A DNA stretch of 64,000 bases from positions 2,976,001-3,040,000 of the forward strand of contig NZ_CP018811.1 in the NCBI RefSeq assembly GCF_001922345.1, read 5' to 3'. Under the pieces are notes generated by a model. That model was given only the letters and a program-made list of their open reading frames with translations, searched no databases and was not told where the DNA came from. The DNA comes from Paraburkholderia sp. SOS3 (GTDB lineage Bacteria > Pseudomonadota > Gammaproteobacteria > Burkholderiales > Burkholderiaceae). Below are positions 20,090-30,374 of this stretch, piece after piece. A program made the translations under genes and the position numbers. The first letter of the stretch is position 1, and the number at the start of each line of letters is the position of its first letter.

Positions 20090-21565
20090 TCACTGAAACC
20101 AGTGTTCACGGGCCTTCATGATCAACGCCTTGGCGGCGTCCTCTTCCATGCCGGTCATCTCGACCAGCTCGTCTACTGCCAGTTCTGCCAGATCGTCGCG
20201 CGTCTGCACCTGATGTTCGGCGAGCTTTGCGAGCAGATCGGCGTCCATGCCCTCGAGGCTCTTCAGATCGAGCGCAACGCCCTCGACCTTCTCCTCGTTC
20301 GCAATCGCCATGGTCAGCAACGCGTCGCGGGCGCGGTTACGCAATTCGTGCACCGTGTCTTCGTCGAACGCTTCGATTTCGAGCATCTCGTTGAGCGGCA
20401 CATAGGCAATCTCTTCGAGGCTCGTGAAGCCTTCATCGATCAGGATGTCGGCAACTTCCTCGTCGACATCGAGACGCGCCATGAACAGGTCGCGCAGGAC
20501 ACTGCGTTCCTGATTCTGCTTTTGAGCAGACTCGTCCGGCGTCATGATGTTGATCTGCCAGCCGGTCAATTCGCTGGCAAGACGCACGTTCTGGCCGCTG
20601 CGGCCGATAGCGACCGCCAGCTCGTTTTCGTCGACGACGACGTCCATCGAATGCTTTTCTTCGTCGACGACAATCGACTGGACGGCTGCCGGCGCGAGCG
20701 CGCCGATCACAAACTGGGCGGGATCCTCCGACCATAGCACGATGTCGACGTTTTCGCCACCGAGCTCGTTGCGTACGGCCTGCACACGCGAGCCGCGAAT
20801 GCCGACACACGTGCCGATCGGATCGATGCGCTTGTCATAGGCAATTACGCCGATCTTCGCCCGCACGCCGGGATCGCGCGCGGCGGCCTTGATCTCGAGC
20901 AGCCCCTGTTCGATTTCGGGCACTTCCATTTCGAACAGCTTCATCAGGAATTCGGGCGCGGTGCGCGACAACTCGATTTGCGGGCCGCGCGCCGTGCGAT
21001 CGACCTTCGCGATATACGCACGCACACGGTCGCCGACGCGCAGATTCTCCTTCGGAATCAGCTGGTCGCGGCGCAGCAGCGCTTCGACGCGGCCCGACTC
21101 GACGATGAAATTACCTTTATCGAGACGCTTGACCGTACCGGTCATGATGCTCTCGCCGCGCTCGAGGAAGTCGTTCAGGATCTGCTCGCGCTCGGCATCG
21201 CGAACCTTCTGCAGAATGACCTGTTTCGCAGCCTGGGCGCCGATGCGCCCAAATTCGATCGACGGCACCGGCTCTTCCAGAAAGTCGTCGATCTCGGCAT
21301 CGGGTTTCTGCTCGCGCGCCTCGAATAGCAGGATTTCCTGGTCCGGCTCCTGCAGGCCCGCCTCGTCCGGCACCACACGCCAGCGCCGGAAGGTTTCGTG
21401 CTCGCCGCTTTCACGGTCGATATGGACGCGAATGTCCGCGTCCTCGTCGAAGAGTTTCTTGGATGCCGAAGCGAGTGCCGCTTCGAGTGCGGCAAATACG
21501 ACGTCCTTGTCGACGTTCTTCTCGCGTGCCAGCGCATCCACCAGCATCAACACTTCGCGACTCAT
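20090..21565 (-). CDS. nusA: Transcription termination/antitermination factor NusA
   Basis: 491 residues, E. coli length 495. It has the N-terminal RNA polymerase-binding domain ([18 protein letters not shown]), an S1 domain (about 135-200), two KH domains ([21 protein letters not shown] and the segment ending [20 protein letters not shown]), and two C-terminal acidic repeats. The Rossmann-like spacing is normal. Its ATG overlaps the rimP stop by four bases (ATGA), indicating translational coupling. Confidence 0.97.
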   Translation of the reverse strand: MSREVLMLVDALAREKNVDKDVVFAALEAALASASKKLFDEDADIRVHIDRESGEHETFRRWRVVPDEAGLQEPDQEILLFEAREQKPDAEIDDFLEEPVPSIEFGRIGAQAAKQVILQKVRDAEREQILNDFLERGESIMTGTVKRLDKGNFIVESGRVEALLRRDQLIPKENLRVGDRVRAYIAKVDRTARGPQIELSRTAPEFLMKLFEMEVPEIEQGLLEIKAAARDPGVRAKIGVIAYDKRIDPIGTCVGIRGSRVQAVRNELGGENVDIVLWSEDPAQFVIGALAPAAVQSIVVDEEKHSMDVVVDENELAVAIGRSGQNVRLASELTGWQINIMTPDESAQKQNQERSVLRDLFMARLDVDEEVADILIDEGFTSLEEIAYVPLNEMLEIEAFDEDTVHELRNRARDALLTMAIANEEKVEGVALDLKSLEGMDADLLAKLAEHQVQTRDDLAELAVDELVEMTGMEEDAAKALIMKAREHWFQ

Positions 21566-22020
21566 TGTTTGCGGCTCCTAAAGTCAACTTTCGGAACGAG
21601 GCGTGCCTTATCGATATCCGCAAGCGTGAAATCCAGCATCGCGGCGCCTTCCTTCCCTTCAAATTCAAGACCGATCGTCTCGCCCCGCGGAGCATGCACG
21701 ATGCCCCGGTACGATTTACGTCCGTCCAATGGCTTTTTCAACGTGATCACCGCCTCGCTGCCCGCGAAGCGTTCGAAATCCGCCAGTTTCTTGAGCGGCC
21801 GGTCGAGACCCGGCGACGATACTTCGAGCCGCTCGTAGTCGATGTTCTCGACCGTCAGGACGTGCTGCAACTGACGCGTGACCTTTTCGCAATCTTCGAT
21901 CGCGATGCCGGCAGGCTGGTCGATAAACACGGTCAGCATGCCGCGCCCGGTGCGCTCGAGATCGACGAGTTCGTAGCCAAGGCCTACGACCGTCGTTTCA
22001 ATCAGTTCCGTCAGTTGCAC
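21562..22020 (-). CDS. rimP: Ribosome maturation factor RimP
   Basis: 152 residues starting at a GTG at 22020 ([22 protein letters not shown]), with the RimP core ([41 protein letters not shown]) and the C-terminal SH3-like barrel. It is needed for 30S assembly. It is the first gene of the operon, and its stop overlaps the nusA start by four bases. A GTG start and an upstream structured leader could set expression. Confidence 0.95.
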   Translation of the reverse strand: MQLTELIETTVVGLGYELVDLERTGRGMLTVFIDQPAGIAIEDCEKVTRQLQHVLTVENIDYERLEVSSPGLDRPLKKLADFERFAGSEAVITLKKPLDGRKSYRGIVHAPRGETIGLEFEGKEGAAMLDFTLADIDKARLVPKVDFRSRKQ

Positions 22021-22148
22021 AAGTGCCCTCTAGATGTTCGCGCGGCGCGCCTGCCGGGTTGCCACGGGGGGGTTGCCACGAAGCTGCCGCCGAACACCAC
22101 CACAGGAACACCGCCGCAGCGGACCGCGCCAGGCCGGCGCGCTTATTC

Positions 22149-22186
22149 GCGCGTTATTGCATGTCGTTTTGCACGTAATAGCGCGC
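22149..22186 (+). other. Long hairpin upstream of rimP with wobble pairs favouring plus-strand RNA
   Basis: Sixteen-base arms (22149-22164 and 22171-22186) around a six-base CGTTTT loop pair with one mismatch. Several of the pairs are G-U if the plus strand is transcribed, but become A-C mismatches on the minus strand. It lies about 130 bp before the rimP start. What transcript would contain it is unknown. Confidence 0.45.
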
Positions 22187-22261
22187 TGTTGCCTTTCGCT
22201 TTCGTATACCGCCGGCCCGCGTGCGACACCACCGTTGAACGCATTGATTTACGAACTTGCG

Positions 22262-22291
22262 CGGCAAAAAAAAAATGGGCGAAACGCCCAT
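22262..22291 (-). terminator. Intrinsic terminator downstream of rluB
   Basis: ATGGGCG (22275-22281) and CGCCCAT (22285-22291) pair around an AAA loop. The minus-strand transcript then runs into nine or more U residues. It lies about 350 bp after the rluB stop, leaving a long 3' untranslated region or an unrecognised small RNA between. Confidence 0.8.
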
Positions 22292-22637
22292 CATCTTATT
22301 GCCGGTGGTCGCACCTGAGCCGTTCGCAAAAACCAGACTCCCGACCGCACGCCCAGCGACTTCGTGATTGTAGCCATTTTTCAGGACAAACGCAAACCAC
22401 GGCCGGCCGCAAAAGCGCATCCGCGCTCGTTCTGACGGCAATCGACCGGATCGGCGTCGCTTGAAAAAACCGCGCGAATGTCGGCCAGCAAAGGCCTGCA
22501 GCTAACCGGCCATCTGTGTGGAACCGACCCTGGCAAGACGTCGGACCAGCGCATCGCGCCCGCTCCACGCGGGCAACGCGCTGGGCGTTTACCGGCTGAG
22601 AACCGGTGGCGGCTACATGGACCGGCCCGGCCGCGGA

Positions 22638-24575
22638 TCAGCGTCCGCGCGTGCGACCGCGCGGCGCGCGGTTTCCATTCGTGTTCGGGTTCGGACTGCC
22701 GCCGCCATTGCCGCCGCGATTCGCATTGGCGTTGCCGCGACGGTTCAGGTTGCCGGCCATGGCGCGGTTGCCGCCGCCACCCGCCCGCGCCCCGCCGCCC
22801 TGCGCCCCAGGCGCGCGATTGCCGCCGCCCGTCGGAGCACGGTTGCCGTCGACATCGTGTCCGCCGCGACCACCACGCTTGTTATCGCTACGACCATCAG
22901 TGCGATTGCCGTTGCGATTGCCGAAGTTACCGCCCAATCCGCCGTTCAATGCGTTGAACGCGCCGCCGCCCGACTGGCCTCGCCGACCGCCGCCAGCACC
23001 GCCGCCGCGCTGCTGATCGAAACGTCCGTGCGACATCAGCACGGGCTCGCGATGAATGAAGCCCATCGAGGTTTGCATCGGATCGGGCTGACGCCGCTCC
23101 TGCTCGGCGTGGCGGCTGCCCTTACCGCCTTTCTCTTCGCTCGGCGCCTTAAGACCCACGGCTGCCATCAGGCTGCGCACCTGATTGTCTTCCAGCTCTT
23201 CCCAGCGGCCGCGCTTCAGACCGCGCGGCAGCGAAATCGGACCGTGCCGCGTGCGGATCAGACGGCTCACCATCAGACCGACCGCTTCAAACATCCGCCG
23301 CACTTCGCGGTTACGCCCTTCCGCGAGCGCAACGTGATACCAGTGATTCGTGCCCTCGCCGCCGCCATCGCGAATACGCAGGAAATTGGCGGGACCGTCG
23401 TCGAGTTCGACGCCAGCGAGCAGTTTCTGGCGCATACCCTCGGCGAGTTCGCCGACGACCCGCACCGCATATTCGCGCTCGACGCTATAGCGCGGGTGCA
23501 TGAAGCGGTTCGCCAGATCGCCCGAGGTCGTGAGCATCAGCAGGCCCTCGGTATTGAAGTCGAGGCGGCCGACCGCGAGCCATTTCGCGCTCTTCATCGG
23601 CGGCAGCTTGTCGAATACCGACGGGCGGCCTTCCGGGTCCGCGTGACTGACGATCTCGCCGGTCGGCTTGTGATACAGCAGCACACGCGGCGGTTTGTTC
23701 TGCAGCTTGCGCTTGACCGGCTTGCCGTTGATGCGAACGAGGTCGGTCGGCATGATGCGCTGGCCGATATGCGCCGGTTCGCCGTTGACGGACACGCGGC
23801 CCGCGACAATCAGCTCTTCCATTTCGCGGCGCGAGCCCATGCCCGCTTCGGCCAATACCTTGTGCAGCTTCGGCGCATCGTCGTCGGGGGCGAGCACGCG
23901 CTTTGGCTGCGCGGGCCGGCCGCGCCGCAGCATCGGTGCGCGCACCCCGCCACCGGCACCACCGTTCGGCACATTCGACGAATTATCCGCATCGAATGCG
24001 GGCGACGTCACATACGAGAACAGGTCGTCGTCCGCACCTGCGTCCGGCGCGCCCTGCGGACCGTTCTGGCCGCCACGCCGGTTCTGCTGGCGCGCGCCGT
24101 CGCGCGGCGCAGCGTCGCGCGGTGCCTGATTCCGCTGCCCGTCGCGTTGTCCATCGCGTTGTCCATCGCGTTTGCCGCCGGCTCGGCGGTTGCCTTGTCC
24201 TTTTGCGGCGGCGTCCTTGCGCGGCATACGCACCTGGGCGACGACCTCGCCATCGGGCGGCGCTTCGGGCACGGCCGGCACCGGTTGCTGCGCGGTCGCG
24301 GCGTCGCCGGGTGCCTTGCCCTTTGCGCCCGCGCGACGGCGTGCGATCAGGCTACGCGGTCCGCGGCGCAGGCCGCGGCGCGGCCGCTCATCGCCTTGCG
24401 CGTCGGATCCCTCGCCTGGCGCGCTAGCCGCGCCTTGGCCACCAGCGGGCGCGCCCGCGCCGCCGGGTCGTTCCGCGGCATTCGCCGGGGCCGCCGCCGT
24501 ACGCATGTCGTCGACGGGCGCAGTGCGCACCGCGCGCTCGGATTCGGGCGAATCGGTATCGTGGATGTCTGTCAA
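22638..24575 (-). CDS. rluB: 23S rRNA pseudouridine(2605) synthase RluB with long disordered flanks
   Basis: 645 residues, against about 290 for E. coli RluB. The start is a TTG at 24575 preceded by GAGG. Residues 1-230 are low-complexity and rich in Arg, Gly, Gln and Ala, with an RDGQ repeat near 136-147. An S4 RNA-binding domain (about 235-290) and the RsuA-type synthase core follow, with catalytic Asp339 in [14 protein letters not shown] and the [21 protein letters not shown] block. From about 470 to the end the protein is Gly/Asn/Arg-rich. It lies 58 bp downstream of scpB. The long basic tails are probably RNA-binding and disordered (inference). Confidence 0.93.
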   Translation of the reverse strand: MTDIHDTDSPESERAVRTAPVDDMRTAAAPANAAERPGGAGAPAGGQGAASAPGEGSDAQGDERPRRGLRRGPRSLIARRRAGAKGKAPGDAATAQQPVPAVPEAPPDGEVVAQVRMPRKDAAAKGQGNRRAGGKRDGQRDGQRDGQRNQAPRDAAPRDGARQQNRRGGQNGPQGAPDAGADDDLFSYVTSPAFDADNSSNVPNGGAGGGVRAPMLRRGRPAQPKRVLAPDDDAPKLHKVLAEAGMGSRREMEELIVAGRVSVNGEPAHIGQRIMPTDLVRINGKPVKRKLQNKPPRVLLYHKPTGEIVSHADPEGRPSVFDKLPPMKSAKWLAVGRLDFNTEGLLMLTTSGDLANRFMHPRYSVEREYAVRVVGELAEGMRQKLLAGVELDDGPANFLRIRDGGGEGTNHWYHVALAEGRNREVRRMFEAVGLMVSRLIRTRHGPISLPRGLKRGRWEELEDNQVRSLMAAVGLKAPSEEKGGKGSRHAEQERRQPDPMQTSMGFIHREPVLMSHGRFDQQRGGGAGGGRRGQSGGGAFNALNGGLGGNFGNRNGNRTDGRSDNKRGGRGGHDVDGNRAPTGGGNRAPGAQGGGARAGGGGNRAMAGNLNRRGNANANRGGNGGGSPNPNTNGNRAPRGRTRGR

Positions 24576-24633
24576 AACAACCTCAAAATGTCAGGTCGCG
24601 CGCCCGTTGCGGGCGCGGCATAGGTTTGTTACG

Positions 24634-26007
24634 TCAGGCGCTGCGTGACTCGGGCTCGTCGTCCGTCAGCACGCCGGCGTCCTGCGCGGCGTCCCGGCGG
24701 TCTTGCAAACCGCCGCCGTGAGCCGCTTGAGTCGATTGCGGCCCGGTTGTGTGTTTCACGTGCTCCGCGTGTTCGGCTTCGCTGCGATCTTCACCGTGAA
24801 GTTCGTTGTGAAGCACGTGGGGATCCGCGAATTCCTCATGTTCGGCTGCGCCGGAGTCTGGTTCGTCGTTCCGCGCGGCGGCGCCGATCTTCTGCGCCGC
24901 GTCGCCGTCCGCATCGGGTGACGCGTGGCCGGCTTCGTGCTGTTTCTGATCTTCCTGCGCTTCCTGCCCGTTCGTTTGCGCTCCAGTTGGCGCAGACGTC
25001 ATATCGTGACCAATGCCGTCGCTCGCCGCGTCGCTGGCAGGCGTGTCGGCATCGCTGCTCGCAGCGGACGCGAGTGTCGCATCTTCGGCCGCGTCCGCGC
25101 TTTGCGGCGCTTGCGGTATCTGATCCATCACTTCGGTCATCGACGCATGTTCGCCCGCGATACGATCGCCCGCTGCATGCGCGTCGACTCCATTCGCGTC
25201 GCGTTCAGCCGGCGCAGCAGCAGCCGCACTCAAACCTGCGTCGCTATCGCCATGCTGCCGGGCTTCGACCTCGAGCGCTGCGCCTGCATTCGCGTCCAAT
25301 CCGGCATCGCTGCCCTCGGCACCGCCTTGCATCGCTTCATGCGATTGCGCTTCGCCTCGCGTTACACCCGGTTCGCCCGCGTTCGCACCGGCCGGCGCGG
25401 CGTTGCCCGATGCAGAGTCCTCCGACGTCTGCGCCGCGTCGCCCTCCGTGAACTCGATCGAATGCTGCGCGAGCAGATCGACGTTCGCTTGCGCCGACGG
25501 ATCGTCGAGCGGCGGCAGTTCGTCGAGCGCTTTCAACCCGAGGTCGTCGAGAAACTGGCGCGTGGTCGCGTACAGCGCCGGACGTCCCGGCACGTCGCGA
25601 TGACCGATCACCTCGATCCAGCCGCGATCTTCGAGCTGCTTGACGACCTGCGTATTCACCGTGACGCCGCGAATTTCTTCGATATCGCCGCGCGTGACCG
25701 GCTGCCGGTAAGCGATGATCGCCAACGTCTCGAGCACCGCTCGCGAATACTTCGGCGGCTTTTCCGGATGCAGACGATCGAGATACGTGCGCATTGCCGG
25801 TTTGCTCTGAAAACGCCAGCCCGTTGCGAGCACGACCAGTTCGACGCCGCGCCCCGACCAGTCCTGCTTCAGGTCTTCCAGCAGCGTGCGAATCGTGTCT
25901 GCCGACACGTTGTCGGCAAAAAGCTTACGCAACTCACCGAGCTTTAATGGCTCCTGCGCGCAGATCAATGCAGTCTCGAGGACGATCTTCGCCTCTTGGG
26001 TATTCAT
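24634..26007 (-). CDS. scpB: Segregation and condensation protein B with long acidic C-terminal extension
   Basis: 457 residues; typical ScpB is about 190-280. The first 185 residues are the two winged-helix domains of ScpB ([72 protein letters not shown]), the partner of ScpA and Smc in the bacterial condensin. The remaining 270 residues are low-complexity, rich in Ala, Asp, Glu and Ser, and strongly acidic. The gene precedes rluB, a common pairing; scpA is not in this window. Core function is certain, the tail is of unknown role. Confidence 0.93.
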   Translation of the reverse strand: MNTQEAKIVLETALICAQEPLKLGELRKLFADNVSADTIRTLLEDLKQDWSGRGVELVVLATGWRFQSKPAMRTYLDRLHPEKPPKYSRAVLETLAIIAYRQPVTRGDIEEIRGVTVNTQVVKQLEDRGWIEVIGHRDVPGRPALYATTRQFLDDLGLKALDELPPLDDPSAQANVDLLAQHSIEFTEGDAAQTSEDSASGNAAPAGANAGEPGVTRGEAQSHEAMQGGAEGSDAGLDANAGAALEVEARQHGDSDAGLSAAAAAPAERDANGVDAHAAGDRIAGEHASMTEVMDQIPQAPQSADAAEDATLASAASSDADTPASDAASDGIGHDMTSAPTGAQTNGQEAQEDQKQHEAGHASPDADGDAAQKIGAAARNDEPDSGAAEHEEFADPHVLHNELHGEDRSEAEHAEHVKHTTGPQSTQAAHGGGLQDRRDAAQDAGVLTDDEPESRSA

Positions 26008-26311
26008 GCAGCTAGGTCAGACCCTGTGGTCAAAAGAACCGGATCAAACAGACGACAAGCAGACGATATGGAACAGAAGACGCGCTCGCCCGATTTTGAT
26101 CGGTCATATTGATGGGAGCACGCACCGGGGGGAGGCAAAACAGGCATTCAGGCCATTCCCAGCCGGACGACGGAGCAGCGATATTCCGGAAAGGAATCGC
26201 GTGACTGGCTGCCATATTACGCAAAAAGATTCGGTGCGTAAAGCGACGGGGGCACGACCGCAAAACACCGGCGGACGGCGCGCTCGCCCGCTCGGGGCAA
26301 GACGCGCGCCC
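26008..26311. other. 304-bp intergenic region between the aminotransferase gene and scpB
   Basis: It must carry the scpB promoter unless scpB is read from the aminotransferase gene. No repeat, hairpin with U-tract or gene was recognised. Confidence 0.5.
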
Positions 26312-27613
26312 TTACCCCGGGCACCGTGCGTCGAGAAACCGTCGCAGGCGCGCGACGCCCTCATCGAGCCGCGCCGTATCAGACGCATAACACCAGCGCA
26401 CGAAGCCCTCCCCTTCCGGCCCGAACGCGCTGCCCGGCGCGAGGCCAAGACGCGCATCGCGCACGAGCGCCTTGCACAATTCAAGACTGCCGGAAGTGCC
26501 TCGCACGGCCCCCGGCAGCGTGAAGAACAGATACATCGCACCCGCCGGCGCCTTCACGTCGACACCTGGCAGCGTCGACAGCGCCTGCACCAGATGGTCG
26601 CGCGACGTCTTCATTTCACTGACCAGCCGCTGCGCAAACGCCTCACCCTGCTGAACGGCCACGAGCCCGGCCTGCTGGACGAAGGCGGGCGCACACGACG
26701 TGTTGTATTCGACGAGCTTGCCGAGGTCGTCCATTAGCAAGGCGGGCGCGACGATCCAGCCGAGCCGCCAGCCCGTCATGAGCCACGCCTTCGAGAACGA
26801 GTTGACGCAGATCACGCGTTCGTCGCGCGCCGCAAGATCGAGGAACGACGGCGCGACGCGGCGCGCGTCGCCGGTCGCGCCGGCATGGCCCGCGTCCGCC
26901 CCGCCTGCCCCGTGCGCCTCGTCCACGTAGTAAAGGCGCTCGTAGACTTCATCGGCGATGATCCAGATGCCGTGGCGGCGGCAATGGTCGAGCACCGCGC
27001 GCTGCTCGTCGCGCGTCATCACCCAGCCGGTCGGGTTATTTGGCGAATTCACCATGAGCAGCTTCGTGCCGGGCGTCAACGCGGCGAGCAGCCGCTCGAG
27101 GTCGAGCGCCCAGCCGCGCGGACCGTAGTCGAGCGCCACCGTTTCGACATGCGCGCCGAGAATTTTCGGTATTTCGACGAGATTCGGCCACAACGGCGTG
27201 ACCTCGACGACGCGATCGCCCGCGCCGACGACAAGCTGCGCCGCCAGCATCAGGGCGTTGACGCCGGCGCTCGTCACCGCGACGTTGTCGATCCCGGTTG
27301 CCCCATGCAATCCGCTCACGTAGCCGGCAAGCGCCGCGCGCAGCGGCGCGATGCCGAGATTGTGCGTGTAGAACGTCGCGCCGGCGGCAAGCGCCTCGCT
27401 AGCTGCATCGCGAATAAACGCCGGCGTCACGCGGTCGGATTCGCCGAACCAGAAAGGCAAAACGTCGGCGAGCCCGAGACCCGCATTCGCGACCTCGCGA
27501 ATCTGCGATGGCCGCAGCGCGCGCACCGCAGCGCGCGCATTGGGGAAAGAGGCGGGGGATGCGTGCGCGCCCATGTCCGCTTTTGTTTCCGCTTTTGCGT
27601 CCGATTCGCTCAT
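26312..27613 (-). CDS. PLP-dependent class I/II aminotransferase
   Basis: 433 residues from the ATG at 27613 (MSESDAKAE); an upstream in-frame start would add 22 residues lacking family similarity. It is a fold-type I aminotransferase: the N-terminal LADVLPFWFGESDRVTP substrate-loop block, NSPNNPTGWVM, ADEVYERLYY, and SFSKAWLMTGWRLGW with the PLP-binding lysine. The C-terminal arginine lies in the final VRWCYASD segment. Substrate cannot be told; relatives are annotated as aspartate or aromatic aminotransferases. A Gly/Ala-rich insertion (about 262-275) sits after the DEVYERLYY block. The LysR gene lies 212 bp upstream on the same strand. Confidence 0.9.
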   Translation of the reverse strand: MSESDAKAETKADMGAHASPASFPNARAAVRALRPSQIREVANAGLGLADVLPFWFGESDRVTPAFIRDAASEALAAGATFYTHNLGIAPLRAALAGYVSGLHGATGIDNVAVTSAGVNALMLAAQLVVGAGDRVVEVTPLWPNLVEIPKILGAHVETVALDYGPRGWALDLERLLAALTPGTKLLMVNSPNNPTGWVMTRDEQRAVLDHCRRHGIWIIADEVYERLYYVDEAHGAGGADAGHAGATGDARRVAPSFLDLAARDERVICVNSFSKAWLMTGWRLGWIVAPALLMDDLGKLVEYNTSCAPAFVQQAGLVAVQQGEAFAQRLVSEMKTSRDHLVQALSTLPGVDVKAPAGAMYLFFTLPGAVRGTSGSLELCKALVRDARLGLAPGSAFGPEGEGFVRWCYASDTARLDEGVARLRRFLDARCPG

Positions 27614-27825
27614 CGAAGTATCCGGGGAACTGAAAAGCCGACAGTTTATCTTCACGTCCATTTCTGTCGGGCAATCCATTCCGGCATGGTGAACCCGGTG
27701 CCCCCCACGGCGGCCTGACGATCACCTCACGCGCATTGCCAGGCACGCGGCAACGGCAGATCCGTCGACCGGGCTGCCCGGGTGGCCGCCATGGCAACCG
27801 GCGTCGAACGCCCGACGCTGCGCGT

Positions 27826-28728
27826 TCAACGCAAGTCCTCGCTGCGCGGCGGGACCTGCGTGATCAATCCCCACACTGCCTCGGCGGCCGGCGACAGCGA
27901 CCGGTCGCGGCGCCGCACGAGCTCGACGGTGCGCTCCGCGCGTGGCACGAGCGGCAGCGCGACGAGCTTCGCGTCGGCCGGCAGCGGCAGCGCGAGCCAT
28001 GGCAGCACGCTGATGCCGATACCGGCCTCGACGAGCCCATAAACCGTGGCCGGATGGCCGAGCTCCTGAACGACCGACGCGTGCACGCCCTGCTGGGTCA
28101 TCGCCGCGTCGATGATCGGCCGACTGCCCGACGCGTAATCGAGCATCACGAGACGCTCTCCGTCGAGCGCCTTCCATTCGACCTGCTCAAGCTGCGCGAG
28201 CCGATGATCGGCGCGCGACACGACGCAGAACGAGTCGATCATCAGGGTCTCCGTCGATAGGTCGTCGGCCGCGATCGGCCCAACGACGACGCCGAAATCG
28301 ACCTCGCCCGACTTCACCTTGCGCACGACATCGGTTTGCACGTCGTCGCGCAAACCGAGCGCGATATACGGAAACTGCCGGCTGCACGCGGCGATGACCT
28401 GCGGCATGAGCCGGCACGCGATCGTCGGGCTCGCCGCCACCACCACGCGCCCGCGCCGCTGCTCGCCGATCTCGCGAATCTCGCGCAGTGCGTCGTCGAG
28501 GTCGGTCAGAAGGCGCGACACGCTTGCGACCAGATTGCTGCCGGCGTCCGTCAACTGCACTTCGCGGGTCGTCCGGTCGATCAGCTTGAGGCCTAGCTCC
28601 GCCTCGAGTTCGCGCACGCAGCGGCTGACCGCGGATTGCGTCAGACCGATTTCGTCGCCGGCGCGGCTAAAGCTCTGCCGTCGCGCGACCTCGATGAAGA
28701 CGCGCAGTTGCCGCAGCGTCACATTCAT
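27826..28728 (-). CDS. LysR-family transcriptional regulator
   Basis: 300 residues, standard LTTR length. The N-terminal winged helix-turn-helix is textbook (LRQLRVFIEVARRQSFSRAGDEIGLTQSAVSRCVRELEAELGLKLIDR), followed by a type 2 periplasmic-binding-like effector domain. It reads toward the aminotransferase gene, 212 bp away, so it may be cotranscribed with it, or may act on another target. An inverted repeat immediately upstream of its start suggests autoregulation. Confidence 0.93.
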   Translation of the reverse strand: MNVTLRQLRVFIEVARRQSFSRAGDEIGLTQSAVSRCVRELEAELGLKLIDRTTREVQLTDAGSNLVASVSRLLTDLDDALREIREIGEQRRGRVVVAASPTIACRLMPQVIAACSRQFPYIALGLRDDVQTDVVRKVKSGEVDFGVVVGPIAADDLSTETLMIDSFCVVSRADHRLAQLEQVEWKALDGERLVMLDYASGSRPIIDAAMTQQGVHASVVQELGHPATVYGLVEAGIGISVLPWLALPLPADAKLVALPLVPRAERTVELVRRRDRSLSPAAEAVWGLITQVPPRSEDLR

Positions 28729-28738
28729 TTAGCGACCT

Positions 28739-28759
28739 CATCAATATCCTCGTTTGATG
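28739..28759. promoter_or_regulatory. Inverted repeat at the lysR promoter (candidate LTTR operator)
   Basis: CATCAA (28739-28744) and TTGATG (28754-28759) form a perfect dyad, 11 bp before the regulator's start codon. LysR regulators commonly bind such dyads at their own promoters. The element is short and could be fortuitous. Confidence 0.4.
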
Positions 28760-29190
28760 CGAATTGTATGCGGGAATCCTCATCGACCCGGCGCTGGCGC
28801 GCGATGTTGCCGCCCTCATTTCGCTGCGGCGCAGCAATAATGCGCAAACGCACGGGCGGTGAGCCTTGCTGCACAAGATTGGTGATTGTCCCGATTTGCG
28901 TGTCGGGTTTTTTGGATTCTCATACGGGCCTGGCTACTGCCCGTCTTGGCTTGATGCGACGGGACTTTCGGGCGGTTCGGCTACCGATTGGCACACTTCA
29001 TGCGTTGAATTCGCGCAAGGGTCGGCGCCGAATGAGGTTCATAAACACCCGCCGCGGCAAGCCCGACCCCGCCTGGCATCCGGCTCGCGAGAATCCCGTA
29101 CTCGACTCATACGGCTTCACGCTCAACCGGGTGCATCGAGAGTGCGCGGCGCGGGGCAGCGCACCGGAGTTAGCTTCGCTGAGGTGAAAC
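28760..29190. other. Intergenic region upstream of the DUF4096-type gene
   Basis: About 430 bp with somewhat lower GC near 28740-28950. No gene, terminator or repeat was recognised beyond the LysR dyad at its left edge. Confidence 0.45.
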
Positions 29191-29592
29191 ATGATGCTGT
29201 TCGACGATTTGAAAGACAACGAGTGGTCTCTGGTCGAGGCGTTGTTCTGTGCGGAGCCGGCGCGGAGCGAACGTCGCGGTCGGCCACGCGTGGAAGCGCG
29301 GGCCGTGGTCAACGCGGTGCTGTGGGTTCTGTCGACGGGCGAAGGCTGGTCCAAGCTGCCCGGGCGCTATCCGTCACCGCCGACCTGCCGTCGCCGTTTC
29401 GACGAGTGGCAGGCCGACGGCACTCTCGCCGAAATAGTCAAGCGGCTCGCGACGAGCGGCCGTCAGATTTCGTTGCGCGGACGCATCGGCGCAACCGCGG
29501 CCAAGCCGCCTGCACCGCCGAGCCGCGACCGCCTGCGCGGCGCGTTCTGGACGAATCCGGAATCGTGGCGCGCCCCGGTCAAAATGGCCTGA
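29191..29592 (+). CDS. Stand-alone transposase-type DNA-binding protein (IS5-like DUF4096 domain)
   Basis: 133 residues, preceded by GAGGTGA. Residues 5-90 match the N-terminal domain of IS4/IS5-type transposases: LKDNEWSLVEALF, GRPRVEARAVVNAVLWVLSTGEGW, LPGRYPSPPTCRRRFDEWQADGTLAEI. The DDE catalytic domain is absent, there is no sign of it downstream in any frame, and no terminal inverted repeats were found. The tail is Pro/Arg-rich. It is either a domesticated DNA-binding protein or the fossil 5' part of an element. An intact frame and good ribosome-binding site favour the former. Confidence 0.75.
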   Translation: MMLFDDLKDNEWSLVEALFCAEPARSERRGRPRVEARAVVNAVLWVLSTGEGWSKLPGRYPSPPTCRRRFDEWQADGTLAEIVKRLATSGRQISLRGRIGATAAKPPAPPSRDRLRGAFWTNPESWRAPVKMA

Positions 29593-29933
29593 GCGCCAAC
29601 CGACGCCCCAAACGCTGCCCGTCTATCCCCTCCGGGCATATTGCTTCGCTGCCATCGGGCGCCCTCGGGCGCCCGACGCGTTTCAAGCGGACCGTCCAAA
29701 CGCCGCGACGGTCAGACAGCATATACGGCACCATGTCCGCGCCGATCCCGTGCCTGCCTCGCGCCTTTACCCCGCGCCCTTCTGTCGCGCCCTTATCTCG
29801 CGCCCGCAGCCGACGGTCTGCCTGCCGCGGATGAAACAACCATTTACCATTATTTACAGCGCGCTTTCTTCGTCAGGCATACCGTTGCGGTATGCAAACC
29901 AGTCGGAACCGACCGTCCTGACGGGAGCCTTCC
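29593..29933. other. 341-bp intergenic region with a tandem repeat
   Basis: It contains the 13-bp repeat array at 29759-29810, and a short AT-rich segment near 29830-29875 that may be the promoter of the following secreted-protein gene. No coding sequence was recognised. Confidence 0.5.
29759..29810. repeat. 13-bp degenerate tandem repeat, four units
   Basis: Units TCGCGCCTTTACC, CCGCGCCCTTCTG, TCGCGCCCTTATC and TCGCGCCCGCAGC follow one another without gaps. The first seven or eight bases are well kept and the rest drift. Confidence 0.75.
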
Positions 29934-30218
29934 ATGCGACCAATGTCCCTGCTTTTATGCGGCATTGTCGTCTCAATCTTTGCTGCCACCGCGCTGGCCC
30001 AGCAACGGCCGCAACAAGGCTGGAGCTGGAAGCCGAACCAGCCGGCCACGCTCGAAGCTTGGCAACAGGCGCAAACACGCAATCACGATTTCACGCCGCC
30101 AACACCGCGTGGCGATCTGCGCGGAGATATTGCCAGCAACGTGCGCGCGCCGCGTCCGGTGCAGCCACGCGACGACGATGCATCGCGCCGCCACCCGCCG
30201 CCGCGCACGCGGCCGTAA
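29934..30218 (+). CDS. Small secreted protein of unknown function
   Basis: 94 residues. MRPMSLLLCGIVVSIFAATALAQ is a convincing Sec signal peptide with cleavage after ALA. The mature peptide is about 70 residues, rich in Gln, Pro, Arg and Asp, with no recognised domain, and ends in a Pro/Arg-rich tail. GGGAGC lies a few bases before the ATG. A strong intrinsic terminator about 155 bp downstream supports its being transcribed on this strand. Confidence 0.65.
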   Translation: MRPMSLLLCGIVVSIFAATALAQQRPQQGWSWKPNQPATLEAWQQAQTRNHDFTPPTPRGDLRGDIASNVRAPRPVQPRDDDASRRHPPPRTRP

Positions 30219-30239
30219 CGGTCATGGGCGGCTGCGCCG

Positions 30240-30281
30240 GCTTTGCCAGGCTTGTGCCAGGCTTGTGCCCGGCTTCCGGCG
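30240..30281. repeat. 11-bp degenerate tandem repeat, about four units
   Basis: GCTTTGCCAG, GCTTGTGCCAG, GCTTGTGCCCG and GCTTCCGGCG are contiguous. The two central units differ at one base. Confidence 0.7.
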
Positions 30282-30374
30282 TTTGGCGTGTACAACGATG
30301 AATTCGGGAACCAGGCGCTGGGCGGCTAGTCTCATCTTTTGCCATAAGCACAGCGTGGCAGAAGTATCCGGTAT

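Larger units (their letters stand above)
22021..22637. other. 617-bp intergenic region between rluB and rimP
   Basis: It contains the rluB-direction terminator (22262-22291), the wobble-paired hairpin, and presumably the rimP operon promoter. It also has a short G-rich duplication (GGTTGCCACG twice near 22057-22080) and a small ACCGG/CCGGT stem near 22591-22607. No tRNA gene was found at the position where E. coli has metY, and no convincing protein gene. Confidence 0.55.

Noticed and set aside
24130..24180. Tandem RDGQ-encoding repeat in rluB as a member of the intergenic repeat class
   Set aside because: It is in frame inside a coding low-complexity region and is explained by protein repeat expansion.
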